Shown one piece after another: positions 1 to 5,449 of a DNA stretch of 6,620 nt. Within the stretch, counting starts at the first letter, position 1; each line of letters opens with the position of its first letter. The notes beneath the pieces are model-generated. The model saw only the letters and a list, made by a program, of their open reading frames with translations, ran no database searches and was not told the origin of the DNA. Both the position numbers and the translations under genes were made by a program. Source of the stretch: Solirubrobacterales bacterium (GTDB lineage Bacteria; Actinomycetota; Thermoleophilia; Solirubrobacterales; Solirubrobacteraceae); the NCBI GenBank assembly GCA_003244035.1, contig QHBV01000290.1, positions 396 through 7,015 on the forward strand, written 5' to 3'.

Positions 1-1617
1 CAGCTGTTCGCCGCCCAAGCCGATGTGGTCGAGCGCCTGCGGGCACTGGCGCGGTTTGGCGAGCTGGCGTCGATCTATCTGCGGCGGCGGCCGCAGGGCA
101 CTCCGCGTGAGTTCGCGCGATCGGTGGCCGCGGTGGCCGACTCCGGGTTGCGCGAGCGGGAGGAGCCACAGCTCTATGGCGCCGCGGTCGTGCAGGTGCT
201 CGAGCTTGCGGACGCCGGCGGCCTCGAGGCCGACCACGTGTACGTGCTCGGGCTGGAGCGTTCGCTCGCCACGCCGCCCTGGGAGGCGATCCCGGACGAG
301 TTGCTGGCCGAGGAGCTCCCGGGGGACGACGAGGCGAGCAGGCGCCAGGCGCTCCGCCAGGCGCTGTACGTCGCGCTGACGCGCGCGGGCAAGCGGGTCG
401 TGCTCTGCTATGCGGGCCGCGGTGATCAGGATCGTGGTGTGACACCCTCGCCGCTGGCCGAGGAGGTCCGCCGCGCGCTCGGAGCGGACTGGGAGGACAG
501 GCAGGAGGAGCTGTTCGGACCGGCTGAGACGCTCCACTCCACCTACCGGCTGCTGCGCGACGAACTGCTGCAGGGCACGATGCGGGCCGGCGGCCGGCTG
601 GGAGAGCTGCGCTTCGACACCGATCTCGACGTCTCACACGCGGTCGTGCGCTACCTCGAGCTGCTGAAGCTGGCCGGGCTGATCGCGCGGCCCGAGGGCC
701 AAAGCGTCGCCGAGGGCCTGCGCGACGTGAACTCGCGGATCCTGCAGGCGGTCACCGCCGAGCAGCGGGAGATCTTTATCTCCTCCGGGCTCGATGACTA
801 CCTGCTCGACGCCGAGCGCGACATGCGCCGCCGGGCACAGGCGGTCGCCGCCCGCGACGAGCCCTCGCTGCGGCCGTTCCTGCCCATCCGCGGTGAGGGC
901 GTCGTGCTGTCGGCCTCCGATATCGACACGTACCGAACCTGCCCGCTCAAGTACAAGTTCGCGCGCGTGTTCCGGATCCCGCAGGAGCCGACGATCCACC
1001 AGCGCTTCGGGATCCTCGTGCACCAGGTACTCGAGCGCTTTCACACTCAGCCCGGCACGCCGGGGACGCTCGCGGAGCTGCTGGGCCTGCTCGATGCCGG
1101 CTGGCGGCGGGGGGGCTTTGGCGACTCCGAGCAGGAGCGTCAGCTGCGGGGCAAGGCCGCGGCCGCTTTGATCCGTTACCACGAGCGCTTCCAATCCGAG
1201 CAGTCTCAGCCGCTGTGGTTCGAGCGCAAGTTCACCTTCAAGCTGGGGCCGCACCTGCTGCGCGGAAGGGTCGACCGGGTCGATCGCCTGCCCGGAGGCG
1301 AGTATCAGCTGATCGACTACAAGACCGGGCGCCCCAAGAGCCCGGCGCAGCTCGCCGAGGACGTACAGCTGTCGCTGTATGCGATCGGCGCGCGGGAGGC
1401 GTGGAGCCTCGACGCATCGAGCCAGGCCTACTACTACCTGCTCGACGATCGGAAGGTCACGGTGGCCGCTGACGGTGATGACCGCTCGGACTGGATCCGC
1501 GAGGTTGCGAGCGAGGTCGCGGAAGGGATCCTCGCGCAGGGATTCGAGCCCACGCCCTCGCTGGCGGCGTGCTCGGTGTGCGACTACCGCCTTGCCTGCC
1601 CGGCGGCCGAGCGGTGA
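1..1617 (+). CDS. UvrD/AddB-like helicase with C-terminal PD-(D/E)XK (RecB/Cas4-type) nuclease, 5'-truncated
   Basis: The reading frame is open from base 1, so the N-terminal part (Walker A/B motor) lies upstream of the window; 538 residues are visible and are numbered here from base 1. Residues 74-85 (GLEADHVYVLGL) match superfamily 1 helicase motif V, and residues 122-129 (LYVALTRA, with Arg128) match motif VI. A linker leads to a nuclease domain: Cys314 in the YRTCP segment, His341 in GILVHQVLE, Asp425 in GRVDRVD, and Asp439-Tyr-Lys441 as the catalytic D-x-K. Cys524, Cys527 and Cys533 (C-x2-C-x5-C) with Cys314 form the Fe-S signature known from AddB and Cas4-like nucleases. Family knowledge points to double-strand-break end processing, as in AddAB/AdnAB. 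The TxHxAKG part of motif V is degenerate (LADAGG), so this may be a weak or non-motor subunit. The stop is followed almost at once by the MFS gene, suggesting one transcript. The exact subunit name cannot be set without the N-terminus. Confidence 0.93.
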   Translation, partial: QLFAAQADVVERLRALARFGELASIYLRRRPQGTPREFARSVAAVADSGLREREEPQLYGAAVVQVLELADAGGLEADHVYVLGLERSLATPPWEAIPDELLAEELPGDDEASRRQALRQALYVALTRAGKRVVLCYAGRGDQDRGVTPSPLAEEVRRALGADWEDRQEELFGPAETLHSTYRLLRDELLQGTMRAGGRLGELRFDTDLDVSHAVVRYLELLKLAGLIARPEGQSVAEGLRDVNSRILQAVTAEQREIFISSGLDDYLLDAERDMRRRAQAVAARDEPSLRPFLPIRGEGVVLSASDIDTYRTCPLKYKFARVFRIPQEPTIHQRFGILVHQVLERFHTQPGTPGTLAELLGLLDAGWRRGGFGDSEQERQLRGKAAAALIRYHERFQSEQSQPLWFERKFTFKLGPHLLRGRVDRVDRLPGGEYQLIDYKTGRPKSPAQLAEDVQLSLYAIGAREAWSLDASSQAYYYLLDDRKVTVAADGDDRSDWIREVASEVAEGILAQGFEPTPSLAACSVCDYRLACPAAER

Positions 1618-1628
1618 GCAGTGGCGCC

Positions 1629-2861
1629 ATGGCTGAACCGCCGCCTGTAGCGGTCGAAGCGGACCGCTGGCTCGTCCCGGGCGTGCGCGCGATCGGGGCC
1701 GCCAGCCTGCTCTCGGACCTGGGGCACGAGGTGCCCACCGCGCTGTTGCCGAGCTTCCTGGTCTCGACGATCGGCGCTCCGGCCGCGGCGCTCGGGCTGA
1801 TCGAGGGGATCGCCGACGGCACCGCGGGCGTCGCACGTTTCGTGGGCGGGCCGCTCGCGGACGATCCTCAGCGGCGGCGGACTACGGCGATCGGGGGTTA
1901 CGTGACTACGGCGGTGTTCTCCTCGGCGATCGGGCTGGCCGGCACAGCTTTGCAGGTGGGGATCCTGCGCTCGCTCGCGTGGGCGGCGCGCGGTGCCCGC
2001 GGGCCGGCGCGCAACGCCCTGCTGGCGGATATCGTCTCGCCGTCGGCGTACGGCCGTGCGTACGGGTTCGAGCGCGCGATGGACAATCTCGGCGCGATCG
2101 GCGGCCCGCTGCTGGCGCTCCTGCTCGTTGCCCTGGTCGGCATTCGCAGCGCGATCGTGCTGTCGTTCATCCCCGGCGCGCTGGCCGCGATCGCGATCGT
2201 TGCCGCGGTGCGCGCTGCGCCGAAGCTCACAGCGCGCGAGCGCCGGCAGCTGCGGATCCGCGTCCGGCCCATCCTGCGCGGCCAGCTGCGCCCGCTGCTC
2301 GCGGGGATCGGCGCCTTCGAGCTCGGCAACGCGGCGGCGACGCTGCTGATCCTACGGGCGACCGAGCTGCTCGAGCCGCGGCACGGCCACGGCGCGTCGG
2401 TCAAGATCGCGCTCGTGCTGTACGCGGGCTACAACCTCGCGGCGACCGTGATCGCCGTACCCGGTGGGCGGCTCAGCGATCGGCGTGGAAGCGTGCTCGT
2501 GCTGTGTCTCGCCGCCGCTGCGTTTGCCGGCTCCTTCGCCGGCCTCGCGCTCGCCGGCTCGAGCATCCCGGTGATCGCACTGCTGTTCGCGCTCGGCGGG
2601 ATCGGGATCGGCCTCGGCGAGACGGCGCAGAGCGCGGCCGTCGCGACCCACACGGCTGCCGAGCTACGCGGCTCCGCGTTCGGTTTCGTGTCGGCCATGC
2701 AGGCGTTCGCGAACCTTGCCGCAAGCGCGATCGCCGGCGCTCTGTGGACCGCGATCTCTCCGCGGGCCGCGTTCCTCTATCTCGCAGCGTGGAGCGCGGT
2801 CGCGGTGCTGGCATTCCTGGCCGCCTTGATGCGCGAGCGGCGCAGCGCTCACTCGGCGTGA
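1629..2861 (+). CDS. Major facilitator superfamily (MFS) transporter
   Basis: This is a 410-residue, strongly hydrophobic protein, the normal size for a 12-helix MFS permease in the inner membrane. From Met1 (base 1629), the first helix contains SLLSDLGHE (26-34). GGPLADDPQRRR (73-84) is the loop 2-3 motif A, WAARGARGPARNALLAD (118-134) is a conserved cytoplasmic loop, and GGRLSDRRG (279-287) is the motif A copy of the second half. A charged central loop (KLTARERRQLRIRVR) separates the two six-helix halves. MFS proteins use ion gradients to move small solutes or drugs; the substrate cannot be told from sequence. The start is uncertain: ATG 1629 gives an ordinary N-terminus, while in-frame GTG 1614 overlaps the upstream stop as GTGA and would suit translational coupling. 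Neither has a strong Shine-Dalgarno site. The 11-base gap (or 4-base overlap) to the helicase-nuclease gene implies co-transcription, although no functional link is obvious. Confidence 0.9.
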   Translation: MAEPPPVAVEADRWLVPGVRAIGAASLLSDLGHEVPTALLPSFLVSTIGAPAAALGLIEGIADGTAGVARFVGGPLADDPQRRRTTAIGGYVTTAVFSSAIGLAGTALQVGILRSLAWAARGARGPARNALLADIVSPSAYGRAYGFERAMDNLGAIGGPLLALLLVALVGIRSAIVLSFIPGALAAIAIVAAVRAAPKLTARERRQLRIRVRPILRGQLRPLLAGIGAFELGNAAATLLILRATELLEPRHGHGASVKIALVLYAGYNLAATVIAVPGGRLSDRRGSVLVLCLAAAAFAGSFAGLALAGSSIPVIALLFALGGIGIGLGETAQSAAVATHTAAELRGSAFGFVSAMQAFANLAASAIAGALWTAISPRAAFLYLAAWSAVAVLAFLAALMRERRSAHSA

Positions 2862-2867
2862 ACGCGC

Positions 2868-2884
2868 CGCGGGTGCTGACCGCG
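2868..2884. other. Small inverted repeat between convergent genes
   Basis: The 29-base gap between the MFS stop and the PAC2 stop contains CGCGG (2868-2872) and CCGCG (2880-2884) around a 7-base loop. It could act as a weak bidirectional terminator for the two convergent genes. The stem is only 5 bp and has no T-tract on either strand, and such repeats are common by chance at this GC content. Confidence 0.25.
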
Positions 2885-2890
2885 AGGGGC

Positions 2891-3769
2891 CTAGGCCGAC
2901 GGGCTCTGGCCGCCGCGCTGGCGCAGGAATCGCTGCAGGTCGCGCGCGATCGTATCGCCCGAGGGGAGCGGCCCCGGCTCCTCGCTCGACTCGCTGCCCG
3001 CCGCCTGCTCGAGCCGCTCGACAAACGACTGCACGTCCGGATCGCTCTGCACGGCAAGGTTGACCTGGCGCTCGTAGTCGGCGGCGGCGCGCTCCAGCTC
3101 CGAGGCGTCAACGGCTACGCCGACGAGCCCCTCGAGCTTTCGCACCAGCGCCAACGCCGCCTTCGGATTCGGCGCCGCGGCGATGTAGTGCGGAACGGTG
3201 GCCCACAGGCTCGCCGCCGGCAGACCGGCGTCCTGGCAAGCCGCGTGCAAGATGCCGAGGATCCCGGTCGGGCCCTCGTAGGAGGATGTGCTGAGCCCCA
3301 GGCGCGCCACCAGCGCGGGATCGGACGCCAGGCCGGTGATTGCGACCGGCCTGGTGTGCGGCACGTCGGCGAGCAGCGCGCCGAGCGTGACCACGAGCTG
3401 GGCGCCGATCGCCTCCACCACCTCCACGATCAGCTTGCTGAAGGCCCGCCAGCGAAAGGACGGCTCGCTGCCGGCCAGCAGGATCAGATCTCGCGGTGCA
3501 CGCGGCACGCGCGCTTCGAACAGCTCGACCTCGGGCCACACGATCTCCCGCGTTTGGCCATCGACCATCTTGATGCGTGGCCGCGTGGCCTGGAAGTCGT
3601 AGAACTCCTCGGGATCGATCGTCGCGAACCGTCGCGCCCCCAGCGCCTCCCCGATCGCCCCCAGCGCCGACGACGACGCATCGGCGGCGTCGTTCCAGCC
3701 TGCAAATGCGCACACCAGGGCCGGCGCACGCAGCCCATCCGGGCGGTACTCCCATCGCAGCGGGTGCAT
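2891..3769 (-). CDS. PAC2-family protein (proteasome assembly chaperone 2-like)
   Basis: From ATG 3769 this is a 292-residue soluble protein. It has the hallmarks of the actinobacterial PAC2 family: an N-terminal strand then FAGWNDAADA (22-31), IDPEEFYDF (51-59), an ILLAGSEPS segment, ADVPHTRPVAITG, and SSYEGPTGILGIL followed by the PHYIAAAPNPKAAL segment. The C-terminal part (ELERAAADYERQVN and after) is charged and helical. Eukaryotic and archaeal PAC2 relatives assist 20S proteasome assembly. In bacteria the role is not established, so chaperone activity is only a family-level suggestion. The frame extends to an ATG at 3796, but I prefer 3769: the MHPLRWEYRP start is typical of the family, GGTGAG lies 4 bases before it as a possible Shine-Dalgarno, and 3796 would overlap the divergent gene's start codon. 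No proteasome gene is in the window. Confidence 0.88.
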   Translation of the reverse strand: MHPLRWEYRPDGLRAPALVCAFAGWNDAADASSSALGAIGEALGARRFATIDPEEFYDFQATRPRIKMVDGQTREIVWPEVELFEARVPRAPRDLILLAGSEPSFRWRAFSKLIVEVVEAIGAQLVVTLGALLADVPHTRPVAITGLASDPALVARLGLSTSSYEGPTGILGILHAACQDAGLPAASLWATVPHYIAAAPNPKAALALVRKLEGLVGVAVDASELERAAADYERQVNLAVQSDPDVQSFVERLEQAAGSESSEEPGPLPSGDTIARDLQRFLRQRGGQSPSA

Positions 3770-3776
3770 CCGACTC

Positions 3777-3782
3777 ACCGTA
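3777..3782 (-). promoter_or_regulatory. Possible -10 element (TACGGT) for the PAC2 gene
   Basis: On the minus strand TACGGT fits the TANNNT form of an actinobacterial -10 box and lies exactly 7 bases before ATG 3769. That is the spacing of a leaderless transcript beginning at the start codon. The same bases overlap the possible Shine-Dalgarno GGTGAG, so the signal can be read either way. No clear -35 box is seen. Confidence 0.25.
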
Positions 3783-3794
3783 CATGATGGACAC

Positions 3795-4694
3795 ATGCCG
3801 TCAGCTCAGACCGTGAGCACACTCCGAGTTGGTGAGGACGTGCGCGGTGTGTTCGCGTGCACCCGCAAGGACCGGTTGACGGCGCGCACCGGCTCCGCGT
3901 ACCTCGCGCTCGAGCTCCGCGACCGCACCGGCACGATCACGGCGCGCGCTTTCCAGCAGGCCGACGAGCTCGCGGGCCGGTTCGAGCGCGGCGAGCTCGT
4001 CCGCGTCGTCGGCAAGGTCCAGCGGTTCCGCGACGAGCTCGTACTCGAGGTGCTCGAGATCACCCGCGTGGACGCAGGCTCAGAGGACGCCGATCCAGCG
4101 CGCTTCCTGCCATCCGCCTACCGGGACCTGGACGAGCTCGAGGGCTTTCTCGAGCACCTGGCGGGCGAGGTCTACGACCGTCGATATCGGGAGCTGCTGC
4201 AGTCGCTGCTGGCCGACGCGCCGCTGCGTGCGGCGTGGCGGCGAGCACCGTGCACCCGCACCGCGCATCACGCATATCTCGGAGGACTGCTCGAGCACAC
4301 GGTCGCGGTGACGACGCTCGCGCTCGAGAGCTGCCAGCTGCATCCCCGCCTGAACTCCGACCTACTTCTGAGCGCCGCGATCGCGCACGACCTGGGACGG
4401 ACACGGGAATTCACCTATGGCGCCGGCTTCGGCCTGACCGAGGAGGGGCGCCTGCTGGGCCACCTGGTGATCGGGGAGCGGATCGTGTCCGAGCACGCGG
4501 GCGGGCTCGACGACGAGCGGCGGCTGGTCCTGGCGCACTGCGTGCTGACCCATCACGGGCCGTCGTCGGCGCCGGGAGGGCGGTTCGCCTCGGCCGAGGC
4601 GCTCGCGCTGTACCGCTGCAACGCACTCGACGCGAGCGTGAAGGGGGCGCTGGAGCACGGGCTGGGCTCGGGCTCGGGCTCGGGCTCGGAGTGA
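3795..4694 (+). CDS. YhaM-like 3'-5' exoribonuclease (OB-fold plus HD domain)
   Basis: This 299-residue protein has two domains. Residues 8-94 (STLRVGEDVRG to VLEITRVD) form an OB-fold nucleic-acid-binding domain of the tRNA_anti type. Residues about 150-290 form an HD phosphohydrolase domain. The metal-binding residues are visible: His158/His159 (TAHHAY), His168 (GGLLEHT), His198-Asp199 (AHDLGR), His223 (LLGHLVIGERI), His253-His254 (LTHHGP) and Asp279 (NALDAS). Order, spacing and length match Bacillus YhaM (about 314 residues), a metal-dependent 3'-5' exonuclease acting on RNA and single-stranded DNA. The role here, RNA turnover in the cytoplasm, is inferred from that family. The start at ATG 3795 has no good Shine-Dalgarno, and in-frame GTG 3813 is an alternative. 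The last residues are a (Gly-Ser)4-Glu tail from a hexamer repeat, unlike the usual family end. It is divergent from the PAC2 gene with 25 bp between them. Confidence 0.9.
   Translation: MPSAQTVSTLRVGEDVRGVFACTRKDRLTARTGSAYLALELRDRTGTITARAFQQADELAGRFERGELVRVVGKVQRFRDELVLEVLEITRVDAGSEDADPARFLPSAYRDLDELEGFLEHLAGEVYDRRYRELLQSLLADAPLRAAWRRAPCTRTAHHAYLGGLLEHTVAVTTLALESCQLHPRLNSDLLLSAAIAHDLGRTREFTYGAGFGLTEEGRLLGHLVIGERIVSEHAGGLDDERRLVLAHCVLTHHGPSSAPGGRFASAEALALYRCNALDASVKGALEHGLGSGSGSGSE
4664..4687 (+). repeat. Tandem hexamer repeat, four copies of GGGCTC
   Basis: Four perfect copies of GGGCTC lie inside the end of the YhaM-like gene and encode alternating Gly-Ser before the final Glu and stop. 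The unit is a multiple of three, so copy-number change would lengthen or shorten the tail without shifting the frame. Slipped-strand variation is possible but only one allele is seen. Confidence 0.9.
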
Positions 4695-4711
4695 GCACCG
4701 GCGTTTCGCGA

Positions 4712-4742
4712 CGTTTCGGTCGCCCCTGACGCGACCGGGACG
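4712..4742 (+). terminator. Strong hairpin after the YhaM-like gene, likely terminator without U-tract
   Basis: Bases 4712-4723 pair with 4731-4742 in a 12-bp stem (10 Watson-Crick pairs and 2 G-U) with a 7-base loop (CCCTGAC). It starts 17 bases after the stop codon and ends 36 bases before the tRNA. No T-run follows, as is common for actinobacterial terminators. A shorter competing stem (4708-4712 with 4719-4723) uses some of the same bases. It probably separates the YhaM-like transcript from the tRNA gene. Confidence 0.5.
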
Positions 4743-4765
4743 CCTCGGTTCCGAACGGCTGCTCG

Positions 4766-4771
4766 TAGCAT
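4766..4771 (+). promoter_or_regulatory. Possible -10 box (TAGCAT) of the tRNA-Sec gene
   Basis: TAGCAT matches the TANNNT -10 pattern and sits 7 bases before the first base of the tRNA, the expected distance if transcription starts at or near the mature 5' end. No convincing -35 hexamer is present 16-18 bases upstream, so the call rests on the -10 and its position. Confidence 0.4.
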
Positions 4772-4778
4772 CAGGCCC

Positions 4779-4871
4779 GGCGCGGCACGGGCCTGGTGGC
4801 CCATCCGGTCTTCAAAACCGGCAGGGCCGGGCAGCCCCCGGCTTGGAAGGTTCGATTCCTTCGCCGCGTCG
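4779..4871 (+). tRNA. selC: tRNA-Sec (selenocysteine, anticodon UCA)
   Basis: The 93 bases fold as a bacterial selenocysteine tRNA. The acceptor stem is 8 bp (4779-4786 with 4863-4870, one G-U). The D arm is GGCC-rich with a 5-bp stem (4789-4793 with 4798-4802) and a tiny 4-base loop TGGT. The anticodon stem is 5 bp (4805-4809 with 4817-4821) with loop CTTCAAA, giving anticodon TCA at 4812-4814. The long variable arm has a 6-bp stem (4826-4831 with 4837-4842). The T stem is 5 bp (4846-4850 with 4858-4862) with loop TTCGATT. The discriminator is G at 4871 and CCA is not encoded. The 8+5 acceptor/T geometry, small D loop and UCA anticodon separate it from tRNA-Ser and from ordinary suppressors. 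SelA charges this tRNA and SelB delivers it to UGA codons with a SECIS element; neither gene is in the window. Confidence 0.95.
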
Positions 4872-4964
4872 TTGAGTAATCGCGCCGGGCCGCCTCGGGC
4901 CGCGCTCGTGGATGTCTGGCAGTACTTCGCGTCCAAGGCTTGGCAGACTGCCGCGGACGGCTGT

Positions 4965-5186
4965 ATGGCGCGCGCCCGAAAGATCCCCTACGTGGGTGAC
5001 GAGGTCATCGTTGCCCTGCTTGCGGCCCGGACAGCGGGGGTCGTGATGAGGGTTGAGGACGGAGCACGACGGCTCCTAGTCAAGACCGAAGATGGGCAGG
5101 CGATGAGCTTCGCGCTCAGCCGGGCGACCGGTACCTTCCTCCTCGATGGGCAGCAGTCGGGGGCGCGGCTCCTGTTCGACGCCTGA
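4965..5186 (+). CDS. Small hypothetical protein (73 residues)
   Basis: I do not recognise this gene. From ATG 4965 it encodes 73 residues: a basic start (MARARKIPYVGDEV), then short alternating strands with turns (GVVMRVEDGARRLLVKTEDG), and an ending rich in Gly and hydrophobics (GTFLLDGQQSGARLLFDA). The pattern suggests a small all-beta fold, perhaps SH3-barrel-like, but that is a guess from strand spacing. There are no cysteine motifs, signal peptide or membrane helix. The frame is open back to a TTG at 4872, directly after the tRNA; I reject the longer form because codon bias weakens before 4965 and the tRNA 3' end would abut the start. GCGGACGG 5-12 bases upstream is a weak Shine-Dalgarno. 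It lies between the tRNA and a gene remnant and could be transcribed from the tRNA promoter. Confidence 0.55.
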   Translation: MARARKIPYVGDEVIVALLAARTAGVVMRVEDGARRLLVKTEDGQAMSFALSRATGTFLLDGQQSGARLLFDA

Positions 5187-5439
5187 TCGCAGCGGGCGCA
5201 GGCCGGTCCTCCGGACAGCGGGCGCAGGCCGGTACACGGTGGTACTCGGCTCTCGACGCCTACGTCCGGCACTTCGAGGTCGTGATACCCAGCGACGCCG
5301 TCGCACACATCCACCCCGATCTAGCGCAAGGCGCAATCCGGATGATGGAGACCAACATGGGTGCAAAGATCGTCACAGCCGAAGCGTCTGCACGACCACG
5401 GGCGCTTGTGCACATCGATGCTCGGGTAAGTGACATGCA
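5187..5439. other. Segment without an intact gene
   Basis: Between the small hypothetical gene and the SDR gene I see only the direct repeat and the hydrolase remnant. Minus-strand open frames here lack codon bias and recognisable motifs. No convincing promoter for the SDR gene is visible: TAAGTG at 5427-5432 lies 7 bases before its start codon but lacks the final T of a -10 box. Confidence 0.5.
5190..5233 (+). repeat. 18-bp perfect direct repeat, period 26
   Basis: CAGCGGGCGCAGGCCGGT occurs at 5190-5207 and again at 5216-5233, separated by CCTCCGGA. It lies just after the small hypothetical gene and ends 9 bases before the first recognisable residue of the hydrolase remnant. It may be a short duplication or the scar of the rearrangement that removed the front of that gene. 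Confidence 0.9.
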
Positions 5440-5449
5440 ATGCGTGTAG
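5243..5449 (+). pseudogene. C-terminal remnant of an isochorismatase-family cysteine hydrolase
   Basis: In the frame beginning TAC at 5243 the translation starts YSALDAYVRHFEVVIPSDAV, continues AHIHPDLAQGAIRMMETNMG and then AKIV. This follows the family's last conserved block: the helix after the catalytic Cys (T/S-A-x-D-A-Y), the strand with VVxPxDAV, and the closing helix ending in MGAxIV. A further 21 residues reach a TAG at 5447. Intact members have about 180-220 residues. Here the N-terminal strand with its Asp, the Lys, and the Cys just before this block are absent: the codons where Cys-Val would stand read Thr-Arg. No suitable start codon precedes the conserved block. The last 10 bases overlap the SDR gene start. 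Identification rests on motif memory without a database search. It could instead be part of a short living ORF starting at an internal ATG (5342 or 5345), which seems unlikely. Confidence 0.6.

Noticed and set aside
634..1836. A 400-codon minus-strand open frame opposite the helicase-nuclease gene.
   Set aside because: It is antisense to a gene with intact nuclease and Fe-S motifs, and shows no recognisable domain.
2161..2220. Frequent GCGATCGC-like octamers, considered as a HIP1-type genomic repeat.
   Set aside because: They arise from Ala-Ile codon runs (GCG ATC) within the transporter and are not spaced or conserved as independent elements.
1979..3787. A 602-codon plus-strand open frame across the MFS and PAC2 genes.
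   Set aside because: It is Arg/Ala/Gly-rich out-of-frame translation typical of high-GC DNA. Both underlying genes have clear family motifs in other frames.
4933..4952. Adjacent small palindromes CCAAG-G-CTTGG and GGCAG-A-CTGCC after the tRNA, considered as an integrase core or att site.
   Set aside because: The symmetric arms are only 5 bp, no integrase gene is present, and no second copy of the tRNA 3' end was found in the window.
4872..4964. Longer form of the small ORF starting at TTG 4872.
   Set aside because: It would begin at the base after the tRNA discriminator, has weaker codon bias before 4965, and an ATG is available at 4965.
5184..5236. Selenoprotein next to selC: reading the TGA at 5184 as selenocysteine, or a Sec replacing the catalytic Cys of the hydrolase.
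   Set aside because: Read-through of 5184 gives a low-complexity Arg/Gly/Pro/Ser tail without motifs. The codon expected at the hydrolase Cys position (5234-5236) is ACA, not TGA.
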